A stretch of 64,000 bases of DNA, taken from Leptotrichia shahii. GTDB lineage: Bacteria > Fusobacteriota > Fusobacteriia > Fusobacteriales > Leptotrichiaceae. The notes under the pieces are model-generated. The model did no database searches, was not told where the DNA came from, and saw only the letters and a list, made by a program, of their open reading frames with translations. Below are positions 54,980 through 63,109 of this stretch, in pieces. Numbering within the stretch: the first letter of the stretch is position 1; each line of letters starts with the position of its first letter. A program made the position numbers and the translations under genes. Location: NCBI RefSeq assembly GCF_008327825.1, contig NZ_AP019827.1, positions 1 through 64,000 on the forward strand, read 5' to 3'.

Positions 54980-55651
54980 CTATCTATTTAAAATTTTTTC
55001 AGTTTTTCTTATATCTTTTTCTCTTGAAATAACATTGTATATTTTTTTAATTTCTTCTAACTTATCAATAATCCTTTTATTTTCTTCTCTAGAAAATTTT
55101 TTTACTGACAGAAAAAATTTCATAGATCCTTCAAAACTTCTAATAGATTTCGTCAAATAAAGCCATTTTCTAAAAAAAGGAGGTTTTCTAACAATGTCAT
55201 CAAAGTCAATAAACGCAATTCTTCCATTATTTTTATCCACAAAAAAATTTCCTAAGCTAAAGTCCATGTGATAATATCCTTTTTCAAAAAATTTCTTTTC
55301 AAATTTGTACCATAAATCAATTGTTTTGTATGTAATTTCAAAATCATTCTTTTCCATAAGATAATCATAATAGGATATAAAATTTCCATTAAATGTCTTA
55401 TTTATATTTTCCAAGACAGTTTCTATCTTTATGTGGAATGGAGTATATTTTATAACCTTATACCTTGTTATTTTCATAAAATTCAATTCTGGAAAATCTT
55501 TTTTCAAATATTCTGCAACTTTTAAGGAGTTTTTCCCTTTTTCTCTCGTTAAGCCAAAAAAAATTTTTATAGCTTTCCCCTTTTTATATTCATAAGTTTT
55601 ATAAAAAAAGTTTTTTTTATTATCTGTATTTAAATTTTTACTTTCTTGCAT
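54980..55651 (-). CDS. LPS core heptose kinase-like protein (WaaY/RfaY-type)
   Basis: 223 residues. The kinase-like catalytic loop is GYYHMDFSLGNFFVDKNNG and the metal-binding motif is IAFIDFDDIVRK, followed by FFRKWLYLTKS, an arrangement found in WaaY/RfaY-type kinases. The N-lobe is short (KGKAIKIFFGLTREKGKNSL). It is a smaller relative of the protein at 7079-7993. It stands alone. Substrate not provable from sequence. Confidence 0.72.
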   Translation of the reverse strand: MQESKNLNTDNKKNFFYKTYEYKKGKAIKIFFGLTREKGKNSLKVAEYLKKDFPELNFMKITRYKVIKYTPFHIKIETVLENINKTFNGNFISYYDYLMEKNDFEITYKTIDLWYKFEKKFFEKGYYHMDFSLGNFFVDKNNGRIAFIDFDDIVRKPPFFRKWLYLTKSIRSFEGSMKFFLSVKKFSREENKRIIDKLEEIKKIYNVISREKDIRKTEKILNR

Positions 55652-55932
55652 TTTATTATTTTTCCTTTAATTTTATTTTCTTTATTAATTCTAGCATATC
55701 TTATTTTTTATTTCAATCGTAGCATATCAAATTTTTTTTTAGAAATAAATAAAGCAAAATAATTAATTTGAAATTTGGTATTTTTGTTGCACTCAAGCGA
55801 ATTTAGTACGAGAAATAGTATTTTTTTCAGAATATTCTGTATTCAACTTTGTAATATAGTTTTATTATTTAATTTTTTTATAATTTTATAACCAAAAAAA
55901 CAGATAAATATAAATTTTTTCAAAAATTGATA

Positions 55933-55960
55933 TTGACAATACATTTTATTGAGGTATACT
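55933..55960 (+). promoter_or_regulatory. Strong predicted promoter upstream of the IS605-type element
   Basis: TTGACA (55933-55938) and TATACT (55955-55960) are 16 bases apart. The nearest plus-strand genes are those of the IS element 285 bases on. It may be the orphaned promoter of the PTS operon whose 5' genes are missing. The rest of 55652-56110 holds only the repeat listed separately. Confidence 0.55.
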
Positions 55961-56014
55961 AAAAATATGAAATAAAAAATTTTAATTTAGGCAGTTGTAA
56001 AAATAAATGAATGT

Positions 56015-56110
56015 ATAATCAAGGCCCTTTGTCAGAAAATGGGGGAACAAGAAAAATTAAATTACAGAGATATTATATTTATTTAAATTACAAATGGTTA
56101 AAAAATTTTA
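56015..56110 (+). repeat. Hairpin-leader repeat, degenerate copy beside the IS element
   Basis: AAGGCCCTTTGTCAGAAAAT (56021-56040), GAAAAATTAAATTACAGAGA and ACAAATGGTTAAAAAA match in order the blocks at 10229-10345 upstream of pth. The stem is weaker here. It ends where the IS left end begins, about 85 bases after the hairpin, as if a gene start had once followed. Confidence 0.5.
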
Positions 56111-56244
56111 ACAAAAGATAGCAAGAAGTCTCCAGTTTCTACAAGCGGGAGATGAATTGCTTTTTTTTGTAAAAAAAAATTGAAAAAAGGATATATTTAT
56201 GATATAATTTATTCAGTGAAATATTATAAAAGTAGGTAATAATA

Positions 56245-56643
56245 ATGTCATATAATAGTAATTATCATTCAGTATTTGATATAAATTATCATATGATTTT
56301 TTGTATAAAATATCGAAGAGAAGTAATTAATGATGAAATTTCTAATAGATTGAAAGAGATTTTTGAAAGAATATGTCCGAAGTATAACATTGTTCTTAAA
56401 GAATGGGAACATGATGTTGATCATATTCATATGTTGATTAATGCTATGCCTAATACTGAACTTTCTAAGTTTGTAAATACTTACAAAAGTGCTTCCAGCA
56501 GGTTGATAAAAAAAGAATTTCCTGAAATAAGGGGAAGATTGTGGAAAGAATATTTTTGGAGTAGAAGTTACTTAGTTGTAAGTGTTGGAGGTGCACCGTT
56601 AGAGATAATTAAAAAATATATTCAAAATCAAAAGGAGGTGTAA
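56245..56643 (+). CDS. tnpA: IS200/IS605 transposase TnpA (Y1 HUH family)
   Basis: 132 residues, normal length. The HUH metal motif is HDVDHIHMLI and the catalytic Tyr lies in the C-terminal helix LEIIKKYIQNQ. YHMIFCIKYRRE and LWKEYFWSRSYLVVSVGG are family signatures. It cuts and joins single-stranded DNA at the hairpin ends. AAAGTAGGTAATA leads the ATG. The gene looks intact. Confidence 0.95.
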   Translation: MSYNSNYHSVFDINYHMIFCIKYRREVINDEISNRLKEIFERICPKYNIVLKEWEHDVDHIHMLINAMPNTELSKFVNTYKSASSRLIKKEFPEIRGRLWKEYFWSRSYLVVSVGGAPLEIIKKYIQNQKEV

Positions 56644-56647
56644 TTTT

Positions 56648-57745
56648 ATGAAATATAATTTAGCATTCAAATACAGAATTTATCCAAATAAGGAGCAAGA
56701 ATTATTGATAAACAAGACTTTTGGATGTGTTCGTTTTGTTTACAATACGATTCTGTATACTGCTAATAAAATTTATGAAGAAACTGGGAAGAATAAAATA
56801 ATTACACCTGCCAGTTTGAAAAGTGAAAATCAATTTTTAAAAGAAGTAGACAGTCTGGCACTTTCAAATGCTCAATTAAATGTAAAACGATCGTTTACGA
56901 ATTTCTTTCAAAAGAGAGCGAAATTTCCGAGGTTCAAATCTAAAAAGAATAATGTTAAAAGTTACACGACAAATTGTGTGAATAATTCGATACGAATTGA
57001 GAAAGGTAAATATTTGATTTTGCCAAAATTGAAAAAAGTAAAATTGAAATATCATAGAGAAATACCGAAGGATTACAAGATAAAGTCAGTAACATTGACA
57101 AACAGTAATGGAAATTACTATGTTTCTATTTTGACAGAATTTGAAAAAGAAATTCAAAAAATGCCAAGTAATGATAAAGTAATTGGGCTTGATTTTTCTA
57201 TGTCTGAATTATTTGTCAGTTCTGAAAACCAAAGGGCTGATTATCCAAGATATTTTAGGATGTTGGAGAAAAAATTGAAAAAATTACAGAAATCATTATC
57301 GAGAAAAGTAAAATTTTCTAAAAATTGGTATAAACAAAAAATGAAAATATCAAAATTGCATGAGTATATCAAAAATTGTCGAAGAGATTTTCTACATAAA
57401 TTATCAAAAAAATTGTCTGAAGAATATAATGCTGTGGTTGTTGAGGATTTGAATATGAAAGGGATGAGTCAGGCATTAAATTTTGGGAAAAGTGTAGAAG
57501 ATAATGGATGGGGAATGTTTTTGAAAATGCTTGAGTACAAGTTGATGTTTTTAGGGAAACAATTTTTGAAGATAGATAAGTGGTTTCCATCATCGAAAAC
57601 TTGCAGTAAATGTGGAAATGTTAAAGAGGAACTGAAATTATCAGAAAGAAGTTATAAATGTGAGTGCTGTGGGATTGAAATTGATAGAGATTACAATGCG
57701 GCACTGAATATAAAAGATATTGGAAAAGAAATGTTGAAATATTAG
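56648..57745 (+). CDS. tnpB: RNA-guided endonuclease TnpB
   Basis: 365 residues, RuvC-like. The three acidic sites are visible: VIGLDFSM (D182), VVVEDLNMKGM (E266) and DRDYNAALNI (D346/D348). The zinc ribbon CSKCGN...YKCECCG lies between the last two. N-terminal FKYRIYPNKEQELLINKTFG is typical. TnpB proteins cut DNA guided by an RNA made from the right end of the element and favour retention of the IS. All catalytic residues are kept, so it is probably active. RBS GGAGGTG. Confidence 0.95.
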   Translation: MKYNLAFKYRIYPNKEQELLINKTFGCVRFVYNTILYTANKIYEETGKNKIITPASLKSENQFLKEVDSLALSNAQLNVKRSFTNFFQKRAKFPRFKSKKNNVKSYTTNCVNNSIRIEKGKYLILPKLKKVKLKYHREIPKDYKIKSVTLTNSNGNYYVSILTEFEKEIQKMPSNDKVIGLDFSMSELFVSSENQRADYPRYFRMLEKKLKKLQKSLSRKVKFSKNWYKQKMKISKLHEYIKNCRRDFLHKLSKKLSEEYNAVVVEDLNMKGMSQALNFGKSVEDNGWGMFLKMLEYKLMFLGKQFLKIDKWFPSSKTCSKCGNVKEELKLSERSYKCECCGIEIDRDYNAALNIKDIGKEMLKY

Positions 57746-57856
57746 GAAATAAAAAAACAGGGTAGGAACTACCCGAAGAGCTTGGTAAATATATTTGGCT
57801 AACAAAAGCAGATACTTCCCAAGAAGCTCCCGCTTCTAAAAGCGGGAGTAGTTCAC
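57746..57856 (+). ncRNA. Putative TnpB omega-RNA 3' region / IS right end
   Basis: Region from the tnpB stop to the right end, with GAACTACCCGAAGAGC and the hairpin CTCCCGCTT / AAGCGGGAG (57827-57848). In characterised IS605 elements the omega RNA overlaps the tnpB 3' end and this region, and the guide is the sequence just beyond. Here the guide would begin at CTTAGTTGG..., inside the EIIC remnant. RNA ends are not visible from DNA. Confidence 0.5.
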
Positions 57857-58013
57857 CTTAGTTGGTTTAGGTATTTTGGGACTATGTCTTGCAATCTTGT
57901 ACATTCAATTAAATCTTAAATATCACGCTTCTATTGTTTTGCCAAGTGGTGGAAATGATGGCGGTGGAGCCGGAATTGCAGAAGAAGCTGACGATGAATT
58001 GGAAGGACTATAG
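57857..58013 (+). pseudogene. Mannose-family PTS EIIC, C-terminal remnant
   Basis: Directly after the IS end an open frame encodes LVGLGILGLCLAILYIQLNL, then a Gly/Glu/Asp-rich tail ...AEEADDELEGL and TAG. A final transmembrane helix with this tail, just before an EIID gene, is what the end of a mannose-type EIIC looks like. About 50 residues remain; the rest, and EIIA/EIIB, are absent from the window. It has no start codon. Confidence 0.75.
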
Positions 58014-58025
58014 GAGGTAAGAAAA

Positions 58026-58865
58026 ATGGCAGAAAATAATGTAGAAAAAAAATTAACTGATAAAGATTTGAAAAGCATGTATTGGAGATCTACTACTTTA
58101 TTAGGTTCTTTTAACTTTGAAAGAATGCAGTCAATGGGATTTTGTGTAACGATGATTCCTGCAATAAAAAGACTTTATTCTAAGAAAGAAGATCAAGCAG
58201 CTGCATTAAAAAGACATTTGGAATTCTTTAACACTCAACCTTGGATTGGTTCAACTATAATGGGTGTTACGGCTGCGATGGAACAGGAAAAAGCAAATGG
58301 AGTAGACATTGATGATGCAACTATAAGTGGTATTAAAGTAGGGCTTATGGGACCACTTGCTGGAGTTGGAGATCCAATTTTCTGGGGAACATTAAGACCA
58401 GTTTTAGCGGCACTTGGAGCTTCACTAGCTATTGCTGGAGGAAATTTATTAGGTCCATTGATTTTCTTCATTGGAATAAATATCGCAAGAGTTTTGACTA
58501 GATGGTATGGATTAAAATATGGTTATGAAAAAGGTACTGAAATCGTTGGGGATATGGAAGGTGGAGTTATTCAAAAATTAACTCAAGGTGCTTCTATTTT
58601 AGGACTTTTCGTAATGGGAGCCTTGGTTTCTAAATGGACTTCAATAAATGTTCCGTTAGTATTGTCTAAATATAAAGATGCGACAGGAAAAGAAGTTGTA
58701 ACTACTGTCCAAAGTATCTTAGATTCTCTATTGCCTGGATTATTAGCTTTATTACTTACTTTTGCTTGTATGCACTTGTTGAAGAGAAAAGTAAATGCTA
58801 TTTGGATTATCTTTGGATTCTTTGCAATAGGAATAATTGGATTCTGGTTAGGAATTTTGGCATAA
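58026..58865 (+). CDS. PTS mannose/fructose/sorbose family EIID component
   Basis: 279 residues. N-terminal LTDKDLKSMYWRSTTLLGSFNFERMQSMGF, GSTIMGVTAAMEQEKANG and GLMGPLAGVGDPIFWGTLRP are EIID signatures, and the C-terminal half has several membrane helices. EIID pairs with EIIC in the membrane. AGGAGG precedes the ATG. Its EIIC partner is truncated by the IS element, so without another copy this EIID would have no channel. Confidence 0.93.
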   Translation: MAENNVEKKLTDKDLKSMYWRSTTLLGSFNFERMQSMGFCVTMIPAIKRLYSKKEDQAAALKRHLEFFNTQPWIGSTIMGVTAAMEQEKANGVDIDDATISGIKVGLMGPLAGVGDPIFWGTLRPVLAALGASLAIAGGNLLGPLIFFIGINIARVLTRWYGLKYGYEKGTEIVGDMEGGVIQKLTQGASILGLFVMGALVSKWTSINVPLVLSKYKDATGKEVVTTVQSILDSLLPGLLALLLTFACMHLLKRKVNAIWIIFGFFAIGIIGFWLGILA

Positions 58866-58866
58866 T

Positions 58867-59256
58867 ATGTTTAAAAAAATGATTTCAAAAGTAGAAAAAT
58901 TTGTGAAGGTTCCGCCAAAGGAAGGGTATATTAAAAATAGTTCTATTTTAGTTACAGGGCTTATGATTTTGGGAATGATTTTATATCCATTTACAAAAGG
59001 TTATGGAACAATAATAGCTTTAGCAGCGGCGCTAATTGTTATGGCTGGACAAAAGTTGCTGATAAAACAGGCTAAGAATGATTTTCGTGATATGTATTAC
59101 GCTAAAGACATGTACTTAAAGACTAAAAATACAGAATATTTAGATTTTATAGCAGCTCGTTCTAAACAGATGATTAACGATGTAAAAGTCTTGTCAGATA
59201 AAGCGAAGAAAGAAATAGCAGAACTTCAAAAATTTGTTGAAAAATATAAAAAGTAA
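58867..59256 (+). CDS. Hypothetical membrane protein in PTS operon
   Basis: 129 residues with two hydrophobic helices (ILVTGLMILGMILYPF and GTIIALAAALIVMAG) near the N-terminus and a charged, likely coiled-coil C-terminus (KQMINDVKVLSDKAKKEIAELQKF). Family not recognised. It starts one base after the EIID stop, so it belongs to the PTS operon and may have accompanied it. Confidence 0.75.
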   Translation: MFKKMISKVEKFVKVPPKEGYIKNSSILVTGLMILGMILYPFTKGYGTIIALAAALIVMAGQKLLIKQAKNDFRDMYYAKDMYLKTKNTEYLDFIAARSKQMINDVKVLSDKAKKEIAELQKFVEKYKK

Positions 59257-59302
59257 TTTTGTAATTATATTGAAAATATAAACTATAATTTAAATATTTA
59301 AG

Positions 59303-59453
59303 AGGGTGTCTCATAATTCAAAAATAATTTTTGCTAACATAAGTATTATATATTTTAAAAATCAACAGATATTATTTTTATTGATTTTATAAATATAGTA
59401 AAATATATAAAATTTATGATTTGTGAATTTTATTTATCTTATGAGACAGCCCC
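59303..59453. mobile_element. MITE-like element with 13-14 bp terminal inverted repeats
   Basis: GGGTGTCTCATAA (59304-59316) and TTATGAGACAGCCC (59439-59452) are inverted repeats with one base of difference, flanking about 120 A/T-rich bases without a gene. GGGCTGTCTCATAA-type ends are common in DDE transposons. A long T-run (59454-59462) follows, so it may also end transcription. Remaining bases of the 322-base gap 59257-59578 hold only the RBS of pheS. Confidence 0.7.
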
Positions 59454-59578
59454 TTTTTTTTCTTTTTTAGAAATGAAATAAAAAATTTAAACTTTTTTAT
59501 ATATTTAAAGTATGATATAATTAAAACATAAATTTTTATGGGAAAAATATTGAAATAGTGAAATAAATAGGAGGAAAA

Positions 59579-60598
59579 ATGTTAGACAGATTGGCACACT
59601 TGAGAGAAGAAGTGTTAGAAAAACTTGATAAAGTTGGAACTCTTGAGGAACTGAATGAATTGAGAGTAAAAATTTTAGGTAAAAAAGGAGAATTTACAGC
59701 GATAATGAAGGAAATGGGAAATATTGCCGCTGAAAAAAGAGCTGAGTTTGGAAAAACGACAAATGAAATAAAAAATGTGCTATTGGCAAAATTTGATGAA
59801 ACAACAGCTGGACTTAAGGAAATTGCTAAACAAAAAAGATTAAAAAATGAAACAATAGATGTGACTTTACCTGGAAGAAAAGCTAACATAGGATCGCTTC
59901 ATCCGCTTACTAAAACAGTTATGGAAATAAAAGATATAGTTTCTTCTATGGGATTTGACATTGTTGACGGACCTGAAGTTGAGTATGTAAAATATAATTT
60001 TGATGCATTGAATATTCCCAAAACGCATCCATCGAGGGAAATTACAGATACATTCTATATCAAAGAAAACGAAGTTGTGTTGAGAACCCAAACTTCTGGA
60101 ATGCAAATTAGATACATGGAAGACAGAAAGCCGCCATTTAGAATGATTTCAATTGGAAAAGTTTACCGTCCAGACTATGATGTGTCACATACGCCAATGT
60201 TTCACCAAATGGAAGGACTTATGGTTGGAGAAGACGTTTCTTTTGCAAATTTTAAAGCGATCTTGGAAAATATCGTGAAAAAAATATTTGGAGAAGACAG
60301 AAAAGTAAGATTTCGTCCACACTTTTTCCCATTTACAGAGCCATCGGCCGAAATGGATGTAGAATGTGGAGTTTGTAAAGGAGCTGGATGTAGAGTTTGT
60401 AAAGGGACTGGGTGGCTTGAAATTTTGGGAAGCGGAATGGTAAATCCGAAAGTTCTGGAAGGTGTTGGAATTGATCCGAAAAAATATCAAGGTTTTGCAT
60501 TTGGGCTAGGGCTTGAAAGAATTACAATGCTTAAATATGGAATTGATGATTTGAGAGCATTTTTTGAAAATGATGAGAGGTTTTTGAATCAATTTTAA
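59579..60598 (+). CDS. pheS: Phenylalanine--tRNA ligase alpha subunit
   Basis: 339 residues, normal. The N-terminal coiled coil is followed by the catalytic core: PSREITDTFYI, VVLRTQTSGMQIRYM (motif 2 region), MFHQMEGLMVG, the Cys-rich CGVCKGAGCRVCKGTGW loop, and motif 3 GFAFGLGLERITML. It pairs with PheT. RBS AGGAGG. pheT starts 2.5 kb downstream rather than directly next to it. No T-box signature was seen upstream. Confidence 0.97.
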   Translation: MLDRLAHLREEVLEKLDKVGTLEELNELRVKILGKKGEFTAIMKEMGNIAAEKRAEFGKTTNEIKNVLLAKFDETTAGLKEIAKQKRLKNETIDVTLPGRKANIGSLHPLTKTVMEIKDIVSSMGFDIVDGPEVEYVKYNFDALNIPKTHPSREITDTFYIKENEVVLRTQTSGMQIRYMEDRKPPFRMISIGKVYRPDYDVSHTPMFHQMEGLMVGEDVSFANFKAILENIVKKIFGEDRKVRFRPHFFPFTEPSAEMDVECGVCKGAGCRVCKGTGWLEILGSGMVNPKVLEGVGIDPKKYQGFAFGLGLERITMLKYGIDDLRAFFENDERFLNQF

Positions 60599-60618
60599 TT
60601 AGTATTGGGGGAGAAAAA

Positions 60619-60831
60619 ATGATATATAAGGTTGATGTTAATTCAAATTTAATAAATAAATTTAAAAAAGAAGTCAAAAAAATTGGAAAAAATGAAAATG
60701 AAGTATTATCTGCTTTGTTGCAGGAATATCTGGAAGATTTGAAAGATTCTGAAGATTTGGATAAAGCAATTGAGGAAAATGATGGAGAATTTTATTCTAG
60801 TGATGAATTTTGGGATTTAGTAGGTGTATAA
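60619..60831 (+). CDS. Antitoxin of a RelBE/ParDE-type module
   Basis: 70 residues: N-terminal ribbon-helix-helix-like segment (YKVDVNSNLINKFKKEVKKIGKNENEVLSALLQEYLED) and an acidic C-terminus (EENDGEFYSSDEFWDLVGV) that would wrap the toxin. Its stop overlaps the toxin start (TAATG). It lies 20 bases after pheS, with RBS GGGGGAG. Confidence 0.8.
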   Translation: MIYKVDVNSNLINKFKKEVKKIGKNENEVLSALLQEYLEDLKDSEDLDKAIEENDGEFYSSDEFWDLVGV

Positions 60832-61097
60832 TGGCTTATATTGTAGAATATGATAAAAGAGCATTAAAGAGTATATTAAAATTGGATAAAAAATCCCAAA
60901 AGCAAATAAAAACTTATATCAAGGAAATAATTGAAAAACTTGAAAATCCAGGTAGTCAGGGAAAAGCACTACAAGGCAAACATAAGGGAAAATGGCGATA
61001 TAGAGTTGGAAATTACAGAATCTTAGCTACAATCATTGATGAAAAAATAACAATTTATATTTTTGATATCGGGCATAGGAAAGAGATTTATAAATAA
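60831..61097 (+). CDS. RelE/ParE-superfamily toxin
   Basis: 88 residues: YIVEYDKRALKSILKLDKKSQKQI at the N-terminus, KALQGKHKGKWRYRVGNYRILATI in the core and a IYIFDIGHRKEIYK end, the pattern of RelE/YafQ-like mRNA interferases. ATG 60831 overlaps the antitoxin stop; an upstream in-frame start at 60810 was rejected because it lies in the antitoxin gene without an RBS. The conserved Arg and His/Lys at the C-terminus suggest an active toxin. Confidence 0.88.
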   Translation: MAYIVEYDKRALKSILKLDKKSQKQIKTYIKEIIEKLENPGSQGKALQGKHKGKWRYRVGNYRILATIIDEKITIYIFDIGHRKEIYK

Positions 61098-61118
61098 ATT
61101 TAAAAAGCGGAGAAAAAT

Positions 61119-61601
61119 ATGAAAATACGTAGATTTGAAGAAAAGGATGCTAAAAAAGTATCTGAATTGATTATTGATACATTGCGGAAAACAAATATAA
61201 AAGATTATTCTGCTGATTCAATAGAAAATCACGTAAATAATTTCCAGCCTGAAAATGTTCTTAAAAGAGCCTCGTGGACACATTTTTATGTTGCGCAAGA
61301 AAAAGGCAATATTATTGGATGTGGTGCAATTGCACCATATTGGGATAAAATTGATGAAAGTTCTTTATTTACTATTTTTATCTTGCCTGAATATCAGGGA
61401 AAGGGAATAGGACGAAAAATTATTGAAACATTGGAAAAAGATGAATATTTTTTAAGAGCCAAAAGAATCGAAGTACCTGCATCTATTACAGGTGTCCCGT
61501 TTTATAAGAAAATGGGATATAGTTGCAAAAATGGAGTGAACAAAGCAGATAATGAAGGAATTGTAAGAATGGAAAAATTTAGAAAAGATAAAGAGAGATA
61601 A
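61119..61601 (+). CDS. GNAT-family N-acetyltransferase
   Basis: 160 residues. The acetyl-CoA pyrophosphate loop is FILPEYQGKGIGRKIIETLE (Q/RxxGxG/A type), with IRRFEEKDAKKVSELI at the start and GVPFYKKMGYS near the end. Substrate unknown. It lies 21 bases after the toxin gene and may be part of the cargo between pheS and pheT. Confidence 0.9.
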   Translation: MKIRRFEEKDAKKVSELIIDTLRKTNIKDYSADSIENHVNNFQPENVLKRASWTHFYVAQEKGNIIGCGAIAPYWDKIDESSLFTIFILPEYQGKGIGRKIIETLEKDEYFLRAKRIEVPASITGVPFYKKMGYSCKNGVNKADNEGIVRMEKFRKDKER

Positions 61602-61610
61602 TTTTTGAAA

Positions 61611-62474
61611 ATGAAGGAAAAAATATTAGGAAAAACAGTTGGAAAAGCTGGAATTTCACAAGTTTTGATTATAAAAACCACATTTATTATGGCAATTTGT
61701 ATTATTTTGGGATTTTTCGTTGTAATTTCGTCGCTTGTGAACTGGGGGAAAAATTATTTTGAGTTTTTATTCTGGATTGGAATATTTATTATATCACTTG
61801 CACCAATTCAGTTTTTATGGCTAAAAATGGAAGAAAGTTCGGTTGGAAAATATATTTTTTATGAAAATGGCTTTGAAAGTATCTTGAAAAAGAAACAAAT
61901 ATTTTTTAAAGATGTAAAAAATTATTTCTATTTAAATTTGGAAAATGGTTCTGATAATGTTGGATTTCTTGTTAGTGAAGTGGAAAATAAAGAAAATTTA
62001 ATAAATAATAATTTGGAAAAAATTACAATAAATCTGAAATTAAACAAGATGACTTCAAGCTTGTTTGTAAAAAATTATGTTGAATTTGTTTTTAAAGATA
62101 AATTGAGCAAAGATTTAAAAAATAAGAATGATTTTGACTTTAAATTCGGAATTATTGAAGAAAATAATTTAATGAAAGACAAAATTTTTAGTTTAAATAT
62201 GGATAAAAACTTGGAAAAAGTCAAGATACATAAATATATTTTTTTAAATAAAGATGAAATTAGAGTGGAAAATCAAAATGGAAAACTTTTAGAAAATTAT
62301 TTTTGGAAGGAAATTGGAAAAATTACGGTTTTAGAAAATAAGAACAATAAAAATATACAAATTGAGAAGAAAACGGGAGAAATTGTTTTTTCAAAAAATA
62401 TGAAGTATATAGAAAAACCTGAATTATTTATAAAAGTAGCAAAAAAAATATTTTTAAATTTTATAAATAAATAA
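61611..62474 (+). CDS. Hypothetical membrane protein
   Basis: About 287 residues. Two transmembrane helices (IIKTTFIMAICIILGFFVVIS and YFEFLFWIGIFIISLAPIQFLWL) at the N-terminus precede a ~200-residue Lys/Asn/Glu-rich soluble part with repeated beta-strand-like segments. Family not recognised. ATG 61611 is used; a TTG at 61605 lies at a better distance from AAGAGAG and may be the true start. It follows the GNAT gene by 9 bases (or 3). Confidence 0.65.
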   Translation: MKEKILGKTVGKAGISQVLIIKTTFIMAICIILGFFVVISSLVNWGKNYFEFLFWIGIFIISLAPIQFLWLKMEESSVGKYIFYENGFESILKKKQIFFKDVKNYFYLNLENGSDNVGFLVSEVENKENLINNNLEKITINLKLNKMTSSLFVKNYVEFVFKDKLSKDLKNKNDFDFKFGIIEENNLMKDKIFSLNMDKNLEKVKIHKYIFLNKDEIRVENQNGKLLENYFWKEIGKITVLENKNNKNIQIEKKTGEIVFSKNMKYIEKPELFIKVAKKIFLNFINK

Positions 62475-62499
62475 CTATTAATAAATATTTTTTCTATAA

Positions 62500-62533
62500 T
62501 TTTATGTTTTTTCTTTTTTATAAAGCAAAGGGG
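62500..62533 (+). repeat. Short dispersed repeat, copy 2 (partner at 8081-8116)
   Basis: TTTATGTTTTTTCT, a T-run and ATAAAGCAAAGGGG match the copy after the LPS-kinase-like gene. Here the AAAGGG is part of a hairpin with CCCTTT (62528-62553), which could end the preceding transcript. Confidence 0.5.
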
Positions 62534-62639
62534 AACAGTCGCTATCCCTTTTTATTTCGCAATATTAATTATTTCAATTTCTTCAAATTATAACATCTGA
62601 ATATTTTGGCGAAAGTGCTACGCACTAATCCCAGCTTGT

Positions 62640-62980
62640 CTAAGCATTTTTTTGAAATAAAATTGAAACTCGCTTTTTAATAAAAGTTATTATAAACTCT
62701 CTAAATTTTAGTAATTTAAAAATCTTGAAAAAGCTCAGACAATCAATTTTATTCCAAAAAAATCACGACATTTTAATTTAATTACAATGATTGTTTGATT
62801 AAAACAAAAATCAAGCAAAATTTCGTTAAAAGAAAAAGAACTGTTTGAGATTTTTGAATGTAATTTAAATTGTAATTACTTAAAGAAATGAAATAATCTT
62901 TATTAAAAATCGAGTTTTCTTTTATAAGAAAGTTTTGCGTAAAGCGTGGGTGCAGGGAGATGGCGTTTGATCTCCCTGCT
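62640..62980. repeat. Palindrome-rich intergenic region with structured repeat copy 2
   Basis: Within the 635-base gap 62475-63109, GAAACTCGCTTTTTAATAAA (62665-62684) is inversely repeated with few changes at 62892-62919. TTTTTTTGAAATAAAATTGA (62648-) is inversely repeated at 62741-62762. A perfect hairpin GCAGGGAGAT / ATCTCCCTGC around GGCGTTTG is at 62952-62979. AGTTTTGCGTAAAGCG and GCAAAATTTCGTTAAA are shared with 18005-18075, separated here by about 100 extra bases. No gene is visible. Confidence 0.65.
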
Positions 62981-63109
62981 TAGAAAAACTTATGATAAAT
63001 AAAAAAAGAAAAAATAATTACTAATCAAAAAACTTGGATTACCATTTATTAATAAGATAGATTGTATAATATATTTGAAATAAAAAAAAGAAAAATAAGG
63101 AGAGAAAAA

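Larger units (their letters stand above)
56111..57856 (+). mobile_element. IS200/IS605-family insertion sequence with tnpA and tnpB
   Basis: The element has tnpA and tnpB in the same direction, 4 bases apart, and lacks terminal inverted repeats, as expected. The left-end hairpin uses TCTCC/GGAGA (56129-56152). The right-end hairpin pairs CTCCCGCTT with AAGCGGGAG (57827-57848). It appears to end ...TTCAC at 57856, after which PTS EIIC coding sequence resumes. Exact left boundary is uncertain. Confidence 0.85.

Noticed and set aside
55652-56110. Search for the missing 5' part of PTS EIIC upstream of the IS
   Set aside because: No frame here resembles EIIA, EIIB or EIIC; only a promoter and a repeat are seen, so the sequence has been lost rather than merely split.
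56648-57745. TnpB as a nuclease-dead regulator (TldR-like)
   Set aside because: All RuvC acidic residues and the zinc ribbon are present, and an intact tnpA accompanies it, so an ordinary active IS605-type pair is the better reading.
59453-59578. T-box riboswitch upstream of pheS
   Set aside because: No TGGNACCGCG-like signature or specifier stem is visible; the gap is mostly a MITE-like element and A/T-rich sequence.
60810-60830. Upstream start of the RelE-like toxin
   Set aside because: It would overlap the antitoxin by 22 bases and has no RBS; TAATG coupling at 60831 is the usual arrangement.
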